Shown here one piece after another: positions 35,002 through 43,269 of a DNA stretch of 64,000 nt. Origin of the DNA: Pseudarthrobacter polychromogenes. GTDB taxonomy: Bacteria > Actinomycetota > Actinomycetes > Actinomycetales > Micrococcaceae. Position numbers and translations under genes: made by a program. Position 1 is the first letter of the stretch, and every line of letters begins with the position of its first letter. The notes beneath the pieces were generated by a model. It was not told the DNA's origin, did no database searches, and saw nothing but the letters and a program-made list of their open reading frames with translations. Location: assembly GCF_014644495.1 (NCBI RefSeq), contig NZ_BMKU01000003.1, forward strand, positions 56,645 through 120,644. The letters are read 5' to 3'.

Positions 35002-36273
35002 ATGGCAATTCAGGATATCTACCCCACGGCGCTGCGCCTCCTTGGCCGCCCCGTGCTGGTGGTGGGCGGCGGCCCCGTTGCGGCCCGCCGCGCCAAGGGG
35101 CTGCTGGACGCCGGTGCACGGGTCACCGTCGTGGCTCCCGTTGCCTCTGCCGCGCTCAAGGAACTGGCCGACGCCGGCCTCCTCACCTGGGAGCCGCGCA
35201 CCTACCTTCCCTCCGACGTCGACGGCGCCTGGTTCGTCCAGACGGCCACTGGCGATTCCGCCGTGGACGCGCAGGTATCGGCCGACGCCGAGGCGCAGCG
35301 CATCTGGTGCGTCAACGCCTCCGACCATGAAGCGTCCGCAGCCTGGACTCCCGCTGTTGCCGACGTGGACGACGTCAAGATCGCAGTGAATGCAGGGGGA
35401 GACCCGCGGCGCGCCATGGCCGTTCGCGACGCCGTTGCCACCGCCCTGGAAACGGGCGACCTTCCACTGCGCCGCCGCCGGGCCCACCGCGGTTCTGTAG
35501 CGCTGGTGGGCGGCGGACCCGGCGACACCGGCCTGATCACCGTCCGCGGCCGCCGGCTGCTGGGCCAGGCCGACGTCGTAGTGGCCGACCGTCTGGGGCC
35601 CCGTGAACTGCTCAACGAGCTGGCACCGGACGTCCGCATCATCGAAGTGGGCAAGACCCCCGGCCACCATCCCGTGCCGCAGGCCGAAATCAACCGCATC
35701 CTCGTCGAGGAAGCCCAGAACGGCCACCGCGTGGTCCGGCTCAAGGGCGGCGACCCCTACGTCCTGGGCCGCGGAGGCGAAGAGGCCGAATACTGCCGGC
35801 AGCACGGCGTAGAGGTTGAGGTGGTTTCCGGCGTCACGTCCGCAATCTCAGTCCCCGCGGCCGCAGGAATACCCGTCACGCACCGCGGCCTGGCCAAGGG
35901 CTTCAGCGTAGTGACCGGGCACGAGGAGCTCTCCGAGGTCCCCGCCCGGGCCGACCACACGATTGTCCTGCTGATGGGCGTTGGCCAGCTGCGCGAATCC
36001 GCGGCCGCCCTGGGCAAAGCCGGGCTGCCTGACGGGACGCCAGTTGGTATCGTGGAAAACGGCTATTTGCCGGACCAGCGCGTGACGATTGGCACGCTTG
36101 GTTCCATTGCGGACCAGGCGGAAGCCGCCGGCGTCGCAAATCCCGCAGTCATTGTCATCGGCGACGTTGTGCGCGTGAGCCCTTTCGCGCCGTCGCACTT
36201 CAAAACCGCTGACTACAGCACCACCACCCCGAACAGCCCCCGCACCAGCAAGCCCCGAGTCCTCACCACCTAG
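35002..36273 (+). CDS. cysG: Siroheme synthase: precorrin-2 dehydrogenase plus uroporphyrinogen-III methyltransferase
   Basis: A 423-residue bifunctional enzyme. Residues 1-150 form the NAD-binding precorrin-2 dehydrogenase (VLVVGGGPVAARRAKGLLDAG), and residues 160-405 the SAM-dependent uroporphyrinogen-III C-methyltransferase (VALVGGGPGDTGLITVRGRR, ADVVVADRLGP, VVRLKGGDPYVLGRGGEE, VTHRGLAKGFSVVTGH). The first domain is shorter than in E. coli CysG and may lack chelatase activity, which fits with the separate chelatase at 22626. Together they supply siroheme for sulfite reductase. TATGTGACGC occurs twice upstream (34921 and 34975, 54 bp apart). The C-terminal tail is Ser/Thr/Pro-rich. A family A palindrome follows. 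Confidence 0.92.
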   Translation: MAIQDIYPTALRLLGRPVLVVGGGPVAARRAKGLLDAGARVTVVAPVASAALKELADAGLLTWEPRTYLPSDVDGAWFVQTATGDSAVDAQVSADAEAQRIWCVNASDHEASAAWTPAVADVDDVKIAVNAGGDPRRAMAVRDAVATALETGDLPLRRRRAHRGSVALVGGGPGDTGLITVRGRRLLGQADVVVADRLGPRELLNELAPDVRIIEVGKTPGHHPVPQAEINRILVEEAQNGHRVVRLKGGDPYVLGRGGEEAEYCRQHGVEVEVVSGVTSAISVPAAAGIPVTHRGLAKGFSVVTGHEELSEVPARADHTIVLLMGVGQLRESAAALGKAGLPDGTPVGIVENGYLPDQRVTIGTLGSIADQAEAAGVANPAVIVIGDVVRVSPFAPSHFKTADYSTTTPNSPRTSKPRVLTT

Positions 36274-36279
36274 CCACCA

Positions 36280-36345
36280 CCCAACTAGGTAGCGCCAAGT
36301 GTCGTTATGAGCCCCTAAAACGACACTTAGCGCTACCCAGTTGGG
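36280..36345. repeat. Inverted repeat, family A copy 2
   Basis: The arms CCCAACTAGGTAGCGCCAAG... (36280-36309) and 36316-36345 repeat the sequence of the palindrome at 15169-15234 with a few changes: two mismatches inside the arms and three next to the loop. It lies seven bases after the cysG stop and 28 bases before fprA. Confidence 0.82.
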
Positions 36346-36372
36346 ACGGAACGAAGAAAAAGGAACACAGCC

Positions 36373-37839
36373 GTGTCATCAAGCACCACCGTAGGTTCTG
36401 CCGAACGTCCGCTGCGCGTCGCCGTCGTGGGCTCCGGCCCGGCAGGCGTCTACGCCGCCGACATCCTCACCAAGAGCGAAGCCGTCAAGAGCGGCGAGCT
36501 GACCGTGAGCATCGACCTCTTTGACCGCTACCCGGCACCCTACGGCCTGATCCGCTACGGCGTGGCCCCGGACCACCCCCGCATCAAGGGCATCGTCAAC
36601 GCCCTGCATAAGGTCCTGGACCGCGGCGACATCCGGTTCTTCGGCAACGTGGACTACGGCACAGACCTCACCATCGAGGACCTCCGCACCCACTACGACG
36701 CCGTCATCTTCGCCACCGGCGCCATCAAGGACGCGGACCTGAACATCCCCGGCATCGAGCTGGAAGGCTCCTTCGGCGGCGCCGACTTCGTCTCCTGGTA
36801 CGACGGCCACCCGGACGTACCCCGCGAATGGCCGCTGGACGCCAAGGAAATCGCCGTAATCGGCAACGGCAACGTGGCCCTGGACGTGGCCCGTGTCCTC
36901 TCCAAGCACGCCGACGACCTGCTGGTCTCAGAAATCCCGGACAACGTCTACGCCGGCCTGAAGGCTTCGCCCGTCACGGACGTGCACGTGTTCGGCCGCC
37001 GTGGCCCCGCCCAGGTGAAGTTCACCCCGCTGGAGCTGCGCGAGCTGTCCCACTCCAAGGACGTGGACATCATCCTGTACCCGGAGGACTTCGAGTTCGA
37101 CGAGGAATCCGACCGTCAGATCCAGTCCAACAACCAGACCAAGACCATGGTGGGCACGCTCACCAACTGGATCGCCGAGCAGCCCGAGGACCTCTCCGAG
37201 CTGAAGGCTTCCCGCCGCCTGCACCTGCACTTCCTGCACAGCCCGGTGGAGATCTATGACGACGCCGAGACCCCGGGCAAGGTAGCCGGCATGCGGTTTG
37301 AGCGCACTGAACTTGACGGCACCGGCAACGCCCGCGGCACCGGCGAGTTCGTGGACTACCCGGTCCAGGCCGTGTACCGCGCCATCGGCTACTTCGGTTC
37401 GGCCCTGCCGGAGATCGAATTCGACCACACCAAGGGTGTCATCCCTAACGACGGCGGCCGCGTCCTGGACGCCGCCGGCACCCACGTGCCGGGCATCTAC
37501 GCCACCGGCTGGATCAAGCGCGGCCCCGTGGGCCTCATCGGCCACACCAAGGGCGACGCCCTGGAGACCGTGACGTACCTGCTGGAGGACCGTAAAAACC
37601 TGCCGGTTGCCGCTGTTCCCGACGCCGAGGCTGTGGTGGAACTCCTCGACGCCCGCGGCGTGCAGTTCACCAGCTGGGAAGGCTGGCTGGCGCTGGATGC
37701 CCACGAACTGGCCCTCGGCGCAGCCGCCACCGAGGCCGGCGGCTCGCACGGCGTTGAGGTCAAGCGTGAGCGCATCAAGGTGGTGCCGCGCGAGGACATG
37801 GTGGACATCTCCCGCGACGGCGTGGCCGCGCAGGTCTAG
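36373..37839 (+). CDS. fprA: Ferredoxin-NADP reductase, adrenodoxin type (copy 1)
   Basis: A 488-residue FAD/NADPH enzyme like mycobacterial FprA that passes electrons between NADPH and ferredoxin. The FAD fold begins RVAVVGSGPAGVYAADIL, followed by PYGLIRYGVAPDHPRIKG, the NADP fold IAVIGNGNVALDVARVL, VFGRRGPAQVKFTPLELREL and YATGWIKRGPVGLIGHTKGD. A GTG start at 36373 follows a family A palindrome. It can supply reduced ferredoxin to the sulfite reductase, which would explain its place after cysG, but a general role is equally possible. A close paralogue lies at 54213-55649. Confidence 0.92.
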   Translation: MSSSTTVGSAERPLRVAVVGSGPAGVYAADILTKSEAVKSGELTVSIDLFDRYPAPYGLIRYGVAPDHPRIKGIVNALHKVLDRGDIRFFGNVDYGTDLTIEDLRTHYDAVIFATGAIKDADLNIPGIELEGSFGGADFVSWYDGHPDVPREWPLDAKEIAVIGNGNVALDVARVLSKHADDLLVSEIPDNVYAGLKASPVTDVHVFGRRGPAQVKFTPLELRELSHSKDVDIILYPEDFEFDEESDRQIQSNNQTKTMVGTLTNWIAEQPEDLSELKASRRLHLHFLHSPVEIYDDAETPGKVAGMRFERTELDGTGNARGTGEFVDYPVQAVYRAIGYFGSALPEIEFDHTKGVIPNDGGRVLDAAGTHVPGIYATGWIKRGPVGLIGHTKGDALETVTYLLEDRKNLPVAAVPDAEAVVELLDARGVQFTSWEGWLALDAHELALGAAATEAGGSHGVEVKRERIKVVPREDMVDISRDGVAAQV

Positions 37840-37853
37840 GCAGACTCACACCC

Positions 37854-37903
37854 CCGGGGCCCTGCGTGCCAGTCCTTTGATGGACCGGCACGCAGGGCCC
37901 CGG
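37854..37903. terminator. Bidirectional terminator between fprA and the catalase-like gene
   Basis: A perfect 17-bp GC stem (37854-37870 with 37887-37903), with a further four pairs towards the loop after one mismatch. It lies between convergent genes. T-tracts are weak on both sides. The flanks contain GTTAACCCTG twice, 36 bases apart. Confidence 0.75.
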
Positions 37904-37959
37904 AGTGAGTTAACCCTGAGGTGGGCTTTGACACTGGGGTCTTCGTTAACCCTGCCGGG

Positions 37960-39228
37960 CTATTTCCCGGCCCCGCCTGCTGCCATCAGCTCGAGCCGCC
38001 GCAGGGTTTCCCGGTTCCGCACAGCGATCAGGGGATCGCGCAGGAACTTGGGCATCAGCTTTCCCGGACCGCGGACGGCGTCCTCGGAGATGGTGACCTG
38101 GCATTGCCCGCCACGGTCCTCCAGCGTGATGACGACCTTCGCCTCGCCCATCGGCCAGCCCCGGGCCACCACTTCCAGCCGGCGGCCCGGCTCGACGGCG
38201 GTCACCTGGGAGCTGTCGTCGATCACCAGCGGCCAGCCGCCCACGGAGTGGTGGAGGCGTGAGCCTGCTTCCGGCCACCGGTCGTCCACGGCACGGATCC
38301 GGGAGGTGCCCACTACCCAGCCGGAGTAGAGCCAGCCGTCGGCGATGACCCTCCACACATCGGCGGCGGGGGAGTTGAACAGCTGGGACACGGTGGACAT
38401 GGTGTTCCTTTCTGTAGCGGCGAGGCTCGTCCCGCCCGGCGTATGGCCTGCGGGTGGGGATGATGCGGTTGCGGATGAGGCAGCGGCGGAATGTACGACG
38501 GCGGGAGGTGCCGGCCGCTGCGCTGCCCGGTAGGAGTGTTCCCTCAGGCGGCGGGTCCAGGCGTAGGTCTGGGCTCCCGGCGGCTGGTTCTCGAGGGGAT
38601 TGAATCGAAGGGGAGTATCCGCCGGTTCCGGTTCTGCCCGCAGGCGGAGTTCGCCGCATTCGCGCCAGGGTCCCGTGGGTTTGGCCCAATAGAGGACCAG
38701 CACCCATTCCCCGGATGTGAGTGGCCCGGCCGGCAGCTCGCTGGTCCGCAGCCCCAGCAGCACCGGTCCTTTGCCGCCCCGGTACGGCATGAGTGTTGTG
38801 AAGGTGGCGCTGGCAACGTCCAGTTTCGGCTGGAGCAGGAACCTGCCGGGAAGCAGCCAGCCGGTGGAGGCAAACAGTACGTCGGTGATGACACCGGAGG
38901 ACGGCGTGACGCGGAGGGCCAGGCCCAGGACGTCCGGAAGCTGCTGCGGCAGCCCAACGGATCGGGAGAACCGGGCCCTGACAGAGTCGATGCCGGGCGT
39001 ATCGAGCCACTCCAGTCCGCTTGTTGCCCCGGAGCTGCCGGCCCTGGTCAGGTGTCCTGCCAGCCCGATGCCCTGCGGGTGGATGGGACGGTCCGGCCGG
39101 GCCAGCTTCAGCACCCGGAACATGGCGGCGAAGGCGCGGCCGGCCGCCTCCGTGACGGCGGGGGTTGCGTCTCCCGGTGCGGCACCATGGCCGCCGGGGG
39201 TTTGGTCTTTCGCTGCGGAGTGGGTCAT
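37960..39228 (-). CDS. Catalase-like domain fused to an SRPBCC domain
   Basis: A 422-residue open frame with two modules. Residues 25-235 resemble the catalase-like superfamily: RPIHPQGIGLAGHLTRAG matches the distal-histidine strand, and DSVRARFSRSVGLPQQLPDV with LGLALRV matches the next block. The proximal heme tyrosine region is not recognisable, so peroxidase activity is uncertain. After a 40-residue Ala/Pro linker comes an SRPBCC domain (277-422: MSTVSQLFNSPAADVWRVIA). An internal ATG at 38400, with AAAGGAACACC before it, could start that domain separately, so this may be one fused protein, two products, or a lost stop codon. Last gene of a three-gene operon. Confidence 0.7.
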   Translation of the reverse strand: MTHSAAKDQTPGGHGAAPGDATPAVTEAAGRAFAAMFRVLKLARPDRPIHPQGIGLAGHLTRAGSSGATSGLEWLDTPGIDSVRARFSRSVGLPQQLPDVLGLALRVTPSSGVITDVLFASTGWLLPGRFLLQPKLDVASATFTTLMPYRGGKGPVLLGLRTSELPAGPLTSGEWVLVLYWAKPTGPWRECGELRLRAEPEPADTPLRFNPLENQPPGAQTYAWTRRLREHSYRAAQRPAPPAVVHSAAASSATASSPPAGHTPGGTSLAATERNTMSTVSQLFNSPAADVWRVIADGWLYSGWVVGTSRIRAVDDRWPEAGSRLHHSVGGWPLVIDDSSQVTAVEPGRRLEVVARGWPMGEAKVVITLEDRGGQCQVTISEDAVRGPGKLMPKFLRDPLIAVRNRETLRRLELMAAGGAGK

Positions 39229-39258
39229 GGTTCCTTCGTACCCCGAAACGGGCCGGAA

Positions 39259-40086
39259 CTACATTCGGCCGAACCGTGACCGGATCAGGGCGAAGATTCC
39301 GTAGGCGATGAATCCGGCACCAATGGCCACCAGCAGGGTCGGGCCGAACGGGTGGTCTCGCAAAGCCTTGAGGCTGCCGTCCAGCCCGGTGGACTCCTCG
39401 GCGTTGTGCTTGGCGGCGGCGATCACGAAGAGCAGTCCGGTGAGGAACAGTGCTACCCCTTTGGCGATGTGGCCGGCAACGCCAAGGGTGTCGATCAGCC
39501 TGCCGCGCCGGGTGCCGTCAAAGTGGAAGAGCTCCTCCTTGAATCCGCGCCGGACCCCCTTGACCACAAAGTAGATGGCGATGCCGATGATGGTCAGGCC
39601 CAGGGCCACGAGTGCCCAGAGCCCCACCGGCGTCGCCATCAACGAGGCGCTGAAATCCCGGGTGCTTTCGCCGGAGTCCCCGCGCATCCCCACGGCGAAG
39701 CCCGCGAAGCTGAGCCCCACGCTGGTGTAGGCGATGGCCAGGAAGCCCGAGGAGATGAGCTTGGACAGCCGCTCCTTCCGCGGCAGCGGGCGTGCGCGGA
39801 GGGTTGCCTCGCTCGCCTGCCACAACCCCAGGCCGAAGCATGCCAGCACGCAGGACCACATCACCGCCGGGCCCCATGGGTTCGCGGCCAGCTGCTCGAT
39901 GGCGCCCGTAGGTTCCGCTTCCCCGGGCTGTCCGAACGCTACGGCGATGGCGATGGCGCCGATGATCACGTGCAGCAGGGCCATGACGGCGAAGCCGGCC
40001 CGGGCCAGGACGTCCAGGGCGGGGTGGTTGGAGGCCTGCTCGACGGCGTCGGCGGCCTGGCTGATGGTGGAATCCCCGTCCGACAT
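39259..40086 (-). CDS. DUF1206 membrane protein
   Basis: A 275-residue integral membrane protein made of three repeated two-helix units, the DUF1206 pattern: ALDVLARAGFAVMALLHVIIG, LSKLISSGFLAIAYTSVGLSF and LIDTLGVAGHIAKGVALFL, each followed by a helix ending near a Gly-x-G-x-x-A-Y motif. No function is known for the family; it is common in actinobacteria and cyanobacteria. It starts three bases after the small upstream gene and ends 30 bases before the catalase-like gene, so the three are probably one operon, perhaps for the cell envelope or oxidative stress. Confidence 0.9.
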   Translation of the reverse strand: MSDGDSTISQAADAVEQASNHPALDVLARAGFAVMALLHVIIGAIAIAVAFGQPGEAEPTGAIEQLAANPWGPAVMWSCVLACFGLGLWQASEATLRARPLPRKERLSKLISSGFLAIAYTSVGLSFAGFAVGMRGDSGESTRDFSASLMATPVGLWALVALGLTIIGIAIYFVVKGVRRGFKEELFHFDGTRRGRLIDTLGVAGHIAKGVALFLTGLLFVIAAAKHNAEESTGLDGSLKALRDHPFGPTLLVAIGAGFIAYGIFALIRSRFGRM

Positions 40087-40089
40087 CCG

Positions 40090-40386
40090 TCAGCCGTTCA
40101 TGGGCCCTTCGGCACGCAGCTTGTCAGCACCCGGTCCCTCCACGTGCACGGTGCAGCGGACCACAAGCTTGCCCGGCGCGTTGTCCAGTTCCACGAGGGA
40201 GTCGTCGGCACTGAGGACCGTAAACACCTGGGAGTCAGCCACGACGGAAACCCCTCTGGCCTTTGCGGTTTCCCGGGCATTGGCCAACGCCTCGTCCTGC
40301 AGGTTTCCTACGTATGCGTCTTCTTGTTCCCGCGCCGGATCACCAAATGCCCAGCCGAACAGCGTCCCTGTGTTTCCCATGGCCAC
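40090..40386 (-). CDS. Small hypothetical protein, 98 residues
   Basis: An unrecognised soluble protein. It has a polar, mixed alpha/beta composition, with EDAYVGNLQDEALANARETA as a likely helix and KLVVRCTVHVEGPGADKLR as a strand-turn segment; one cysteine. Either GTG 40386 or ATG 40380 could be the start; no strong ribosome site decides it. Coding is supported by codon bias and by the tight spacing to DUF1206 (three bases). It heads the operon and is divergent from the gene at 40534. Confidence 0.6.
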   Translation of the reverse strand: MAMGNTGTLFGWAFGDPAREQEDAYVGNLQDEALANARETAKARGVSVVADSQVFTVLSADDSLVELDNAPGKLVVRCTVHVEGPGADKLRAEGPMNG

Positions 40387-40533
40387 GATATTACGCGTTC
40401 CGCCCGTGGAAGACGGGCTTTCGTAACATTAGTAAGTGTGCTTACCATAGGCGGACCATGACCTTGATGGGACACGGCAAGTGAAGTCCGCAGGCGCGGG
40501 ATCTTAGGCAGCTCAACGATAGGAATGCACACC

Positions 40534-41070
40534 ATGGCAGGAAATCTTATTGCCCGTTCAGTTCACGATCTCACGGCAGCAGCCTGGTTTGGCGGGTCCC
40601 TTATGGGCGCCGTCGGCTTGAACGGTGCGGCAGCGGAGGCGAAGGACCCGTCCGAGCGGACGCGGCTCTCCAGCGCCGGCTGGATGAAGTGGGCGCCGTT
40701 CCAGACGGCAGCATTTGCCTCGCACCTGGTGGCGGACCTCGCCATCGCCTGGGAGAACAAGGGCCGCATCGCCAAGCAGGAAGGCGTGGCGAGGGACACC
40801 GTCATCAAGACCGCGGTCACCGTGGTGGGCGCCGCGGTGACCCTGTACTCCGGCATCCTGGGCAAGAAGGTGGAGAAGCTGGCTGCCGAAGGGGCCGAGG
40901 GTGCCACTGAACCCCGGCCGGACGCTTCCGACGAACTGAAGGCCGCCCAGCAGCAGCTGAAGATGCTCCAGTGGGCCATCCCGGCCTTCGCCGGCGCCGT
41001 GATCGTCCTTGGCGCCAAGCACGGCGAGATGCAGCGGCCCAAGAACGTGTTCGCGGGCCTCCGCTCCTAA
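40534..41070 (+). CDS. Hypothetical membrane protein
   Basis: A 178-residue protein with two or three hydrophobic segments (DLTAAAWFGGSLMGAVGLN, TAVTVVGAAVTLYSGILG, LQWAIPAFAGAVIVLGA) and a polar stretch rich in Glu and Lys between the last two. I recognise the type from other Micrococcaceae but know no function. ATG 40534 is preferred to ATG 40525 because AGGA lies nine bases upstream of it. It is followed by a strong terminator and a family B palindrome. The divergent neighbour is the 98-residue gene. Confidence 0.7.
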   Translation: MAGNLIARSVHDLTAAAWFGGSLMGAVGLNGAAAEAKDPSERTRLSSAGWMKWAPFQTAAFASHLVADLAIAWENKGRIAKQEGVARDTVIKTAVTVVGAAVTLYSGILGKKVEKLAAEGAEGATEPRPDASDELKAAQQQLKMLQWAIPAFAGAVIVLGAKHGEMQRPKNVFAGLRS

Positions 41071-41107
41071 CGCCGCAGGGCTGCCCCGCAGCCGAAGCAA
41101 CAGACGC

Positions 41108-41147
41108 ACGACGACGGTCCGGCACCCAGGTGCCGGACCGTCGTCGT
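41108..41147. terminator. Strong hairpin terminator
   Basis: A perfect 18-bp stem (41108-41125 with 41130-41147) closed by the tetraloop CCAG. It lies 37 bases after the hypothetical membrane gene, in the convergent gap with the AI-2E transporter gene. No T-tract follows, so it may work in either direction. Confidence 0.78.
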
Positions 41148-41164
41148 ACTCTGTCCCTGCGCTT

Positions 41165-41227
41165 GAGTTTTTGTCCAGATATGCAGGCCAAAACGCACTT
41201 CAACCCTGCATATCTGGACAAAAACTC
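41165..41227. repeat. Perfect 23-bp inverted repeat, family B copy 1
   Basis: Arms 41165-41187 (GAGTTTTTGTCCAGATATGC plus AGG) and 41205-41227 are exact complements with a 17-base loop. A related element with longer arms is at 55670-55732. It lies between convergent genes and ends seven bases before the AI-2E transporter stop. Confidence 0.82.
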
Positions 41228-41233
41228 CGGAGG

Positions 41234-42466
41234 CTAGATCGGTTTGGTGCCGGCCGGCGGGAGGTCCGGGTTCATGTCCTCGAGGTGCGGGTCTTCGGCC
41301 GTCCACACCTGGATGATGGCCCAAGTGACGGCCGCCAGTGGCACGGACAGGACCGCGCCGACGATGCCCGCCAGGATGGTGCCGGCCGTCAGGGCCATCA
41401 GGATTACCAGGGCGTGGAGCTGGAGCGACTTGCCCATGACCACCGGCTGGAGGAGGTCGCCCTCCAGCTGGTTGACCGCGATCACCACGGCCACCACGAT
41501 CAGGGCCACCACGGGCCCGTTCGCCACCAGGGCCACGAGGGCGGCGAGGATGCCCGCCACCGTTGCACCCACCAGCGGAATAAAGGCGCCGAGGAAAACG
41601 ATGATGGCCAGCGGGAAGGCCAGCGGCACCTGCATGATCAGCAGTGCCGTGCCAATGGCAACGGTATCCACCAGGGCCACGATGGCGGTGCCGCGGACGT
41701 AGCCGCCCAGGACCTCAAGGGTGCGGCTGCCCACCCGGCGCAGCTTCGCTTCGCGGGCACCATTGAAGGGGCGCAGGAAGAAGTTCCAGATCTTGGCCCC
41801 GTCCTTGAGGAAGAAGAACAGGATGATGACCATGAGGCTGGCGCCCGCAATGAACTCCGTGACCATGGACAGGCCGGTGATGGCGCCGGAGCGCACCTGG
41901 CTGCTGGTGGCAAAGTCGATGATCCCCTGCCGTGCCTCGGCAAGCTGCTGCTGATCGATGGGAATCGGGCCTGTCAGCAGGAACCGTTCGAACTCGTCCA
42001 GTCCCGACGACGCCTGCTGCGCCAGCTCGGCCCACTGGCTGCGGACCGAGAAGTAGATCACCGTGCCAACGCCTCCCAATACGAGCAAAAGCCCGATGAA
42101 CGCGATGCCCGTGGCCAGTCCGCCGCGCATTCCCCGGCGGCGGAGCATGTTCACGAACGGGCCGATCGCGGCGGCCAGGATCAGCGCTATCAGGATGGGA
42201 ATCACCAGGAGCTTGATCTGCATCAAGGCGTAAACGGAGACCACCGCCACGGTGAGGATCAGCAGTATCTGGGCCGAACGGATGCCCACCCTGCCCAGAC
42301 CGTCGCCCCACAGCTGGGAGGGGGACTTGATGTCCCGCGGGACCCTGGTGGCCGGCCGCTTCGCGTGCGGAGTCCCTGCCAAGTCCGTCCCGGGTGAATC
42401 CGTTCCTGCCGGTTGCGCGGGCTCTTTGCCCAACTGGTGGTCGGTCAGGCGTGATGATCGCGCCAT
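41234..42466 (-). CDS. AI-2E/PerM-family transporter
   Basis: A 410-residue membrane protein of the former DUF20 family. A 55-residue polar N-terminus precedes about eight helices. Diagnostic blocks are LLVIPILIALILAAAIGPFVNML, seen as VIPILIALILAAAIGPFV, then LVGATVAGILAALVALV, AVNQLEGDLLQPVVMGKSLQLH and ALVILMALTAGTILAGIVGA. Some members export quorum signals and others act as ion antiporters, so transport is certain only at the family level. It is transcribed alone; a family B palindrome lies at its 3' end. Confidence 0.9.
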   Translation of the reverse strand: MARSSRLTDHQLGKEPAQPAGTDSPGTDLAGTPHAKRPATRVPRDIKSPSQLWGDGLGRVGIRSAQILLILTVAVVSVYALMQIKLLVIPILIALILAAAIGPFVNMLRRRGMRGGLATGIAFIGLLLVLGGVGTVIYFSVRSQWAELAQQASSGLDEFERFLLTGPIPIDQQQLAEARQGIIDFATSSQVRSGAITGLSMVTEFIAGASLMVIILFFFLKDGAKIWNFFLRPFNGAREAKLRRVGSRTLEVLGGYVRGTAIVALVDTVAIGTALLIMQVPLAFPLAIIVFLGAFIPLVGATVAGILAALVALVANGPVVALIVVAVVIAVNQLEGDLLQPVVMGKSLQLHALVILMALTAGTILAGIVGAVLSVPLAAVTWAIIQVWTAEDPHLEDMNPDLPPAGTKPI

Positions 42467-42583
42467 GGAAACTCCTCATCGTCAGCGGTGCCTGCAGCGC
42501 CGTGATGGGTGGCGCGCAGGACTACCTTCTTCAGATAGTAAGCCTACTGACCGATTAAGCCCTGAAGAAACCCCAAAGCCGCA

Positions 42584-43264
42584 CTATCCGGCCAGCCACT
42601 CCGCGCAGGAGTTCAGGTTCCGGTCAACGGTGGCGACGGCGGCGTCCTCGTCCCGCGCTTCGATGGCATCCGCCAGGAGGTCGTGGCCCTCGTGCGGCCG
42701 GCCGTCGAAGCCGGGCCTGCGCTGCTGCTTAAGGAGGTCCTGGTGGAAGGCGCTGCCGAAACTGAGGTACAGCTCGTGCAGCAGGGGATTGCCGGAGGCC
42801 TGCGCCACCCGTTCGTGGAACCCCCAGTCCGCCCGCGCCCACGCCTCATAGTCTCCCCGCGTCCAGGCCTGGTCCCGGGCGGTGAGCAGGGCACGCAGGG
42901 CCGTGACGTCGTCGGCCGTGGCATGGCGGGCCGCCAGGCGGGCAGCCTGGGTGTCCAGGCCCAGCCGGACTTCCAGGATGTGCTGCTCGGTGTGGTCCTG
43001 GTACATGCGCCGGGCGGCGCCGGACAGTTCGCTGGTGGCACGGACATAGGTGCCGTCGCCGCGCCGCACCTCCAGCATCCCGCTGTGGGCGAGGGCCTTG
43101 ATGCCTTCGCGGAGGGTGCCGCGCGAGACCCCCAGGCCGGCCATCAGCTCAGGTTCGGACGGGATGCGCTGGTGAAGGGGCCATTCGCCGGACTGCACCA
43201 TGGCGCGCAGTTTGGCAGTGACCTCGTCGGCGAGCGGGGGGCGGGCGGAAGGACTCAGTGCCAT
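42584..43264 (-). CDS. FadR/GntR-family transcriptional regulator
   Basis: A 226-residue regulator. The GntR winged helix covers residues 8-75 (LADEVTAKLRAMV, RIPSEPELMAGLGVSRGTLR, MLEVRRGDGTYVRA), and the FCD ligand domain residues 90-215 with metal-binding candidates in the RLGLD, FHERV and GHDLL positions. It starts five bases after the MFS gene on the same strand, so it probably senses the substrate of that transporter. A partly palindromic TTAGACGTTTGA before the MFS gene (44561-44572) may be its operator. Confidence 0.9.
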   Translation of the reverse strand: MALSPSARPPLADEVTAKLRAMVQSGEWPLHQRIPSEPELMAGLGVSRGTLREGIKALAHSGMLEVRRGDGTYVRATSELSGAARRMYQDHTEQHILEVRLGLDTQAARLAARHATADDVTALRALLTARDQAWTRGDYEAWARADWGFHERVAQASGNPLLHELYLSFGSAFHQDLLKQQRRPGFDGRPHEGHDLLADAIEARDEDAAVATVDRNLNSCAEWLAG

Positions 43265-43269
43265 GGCTG

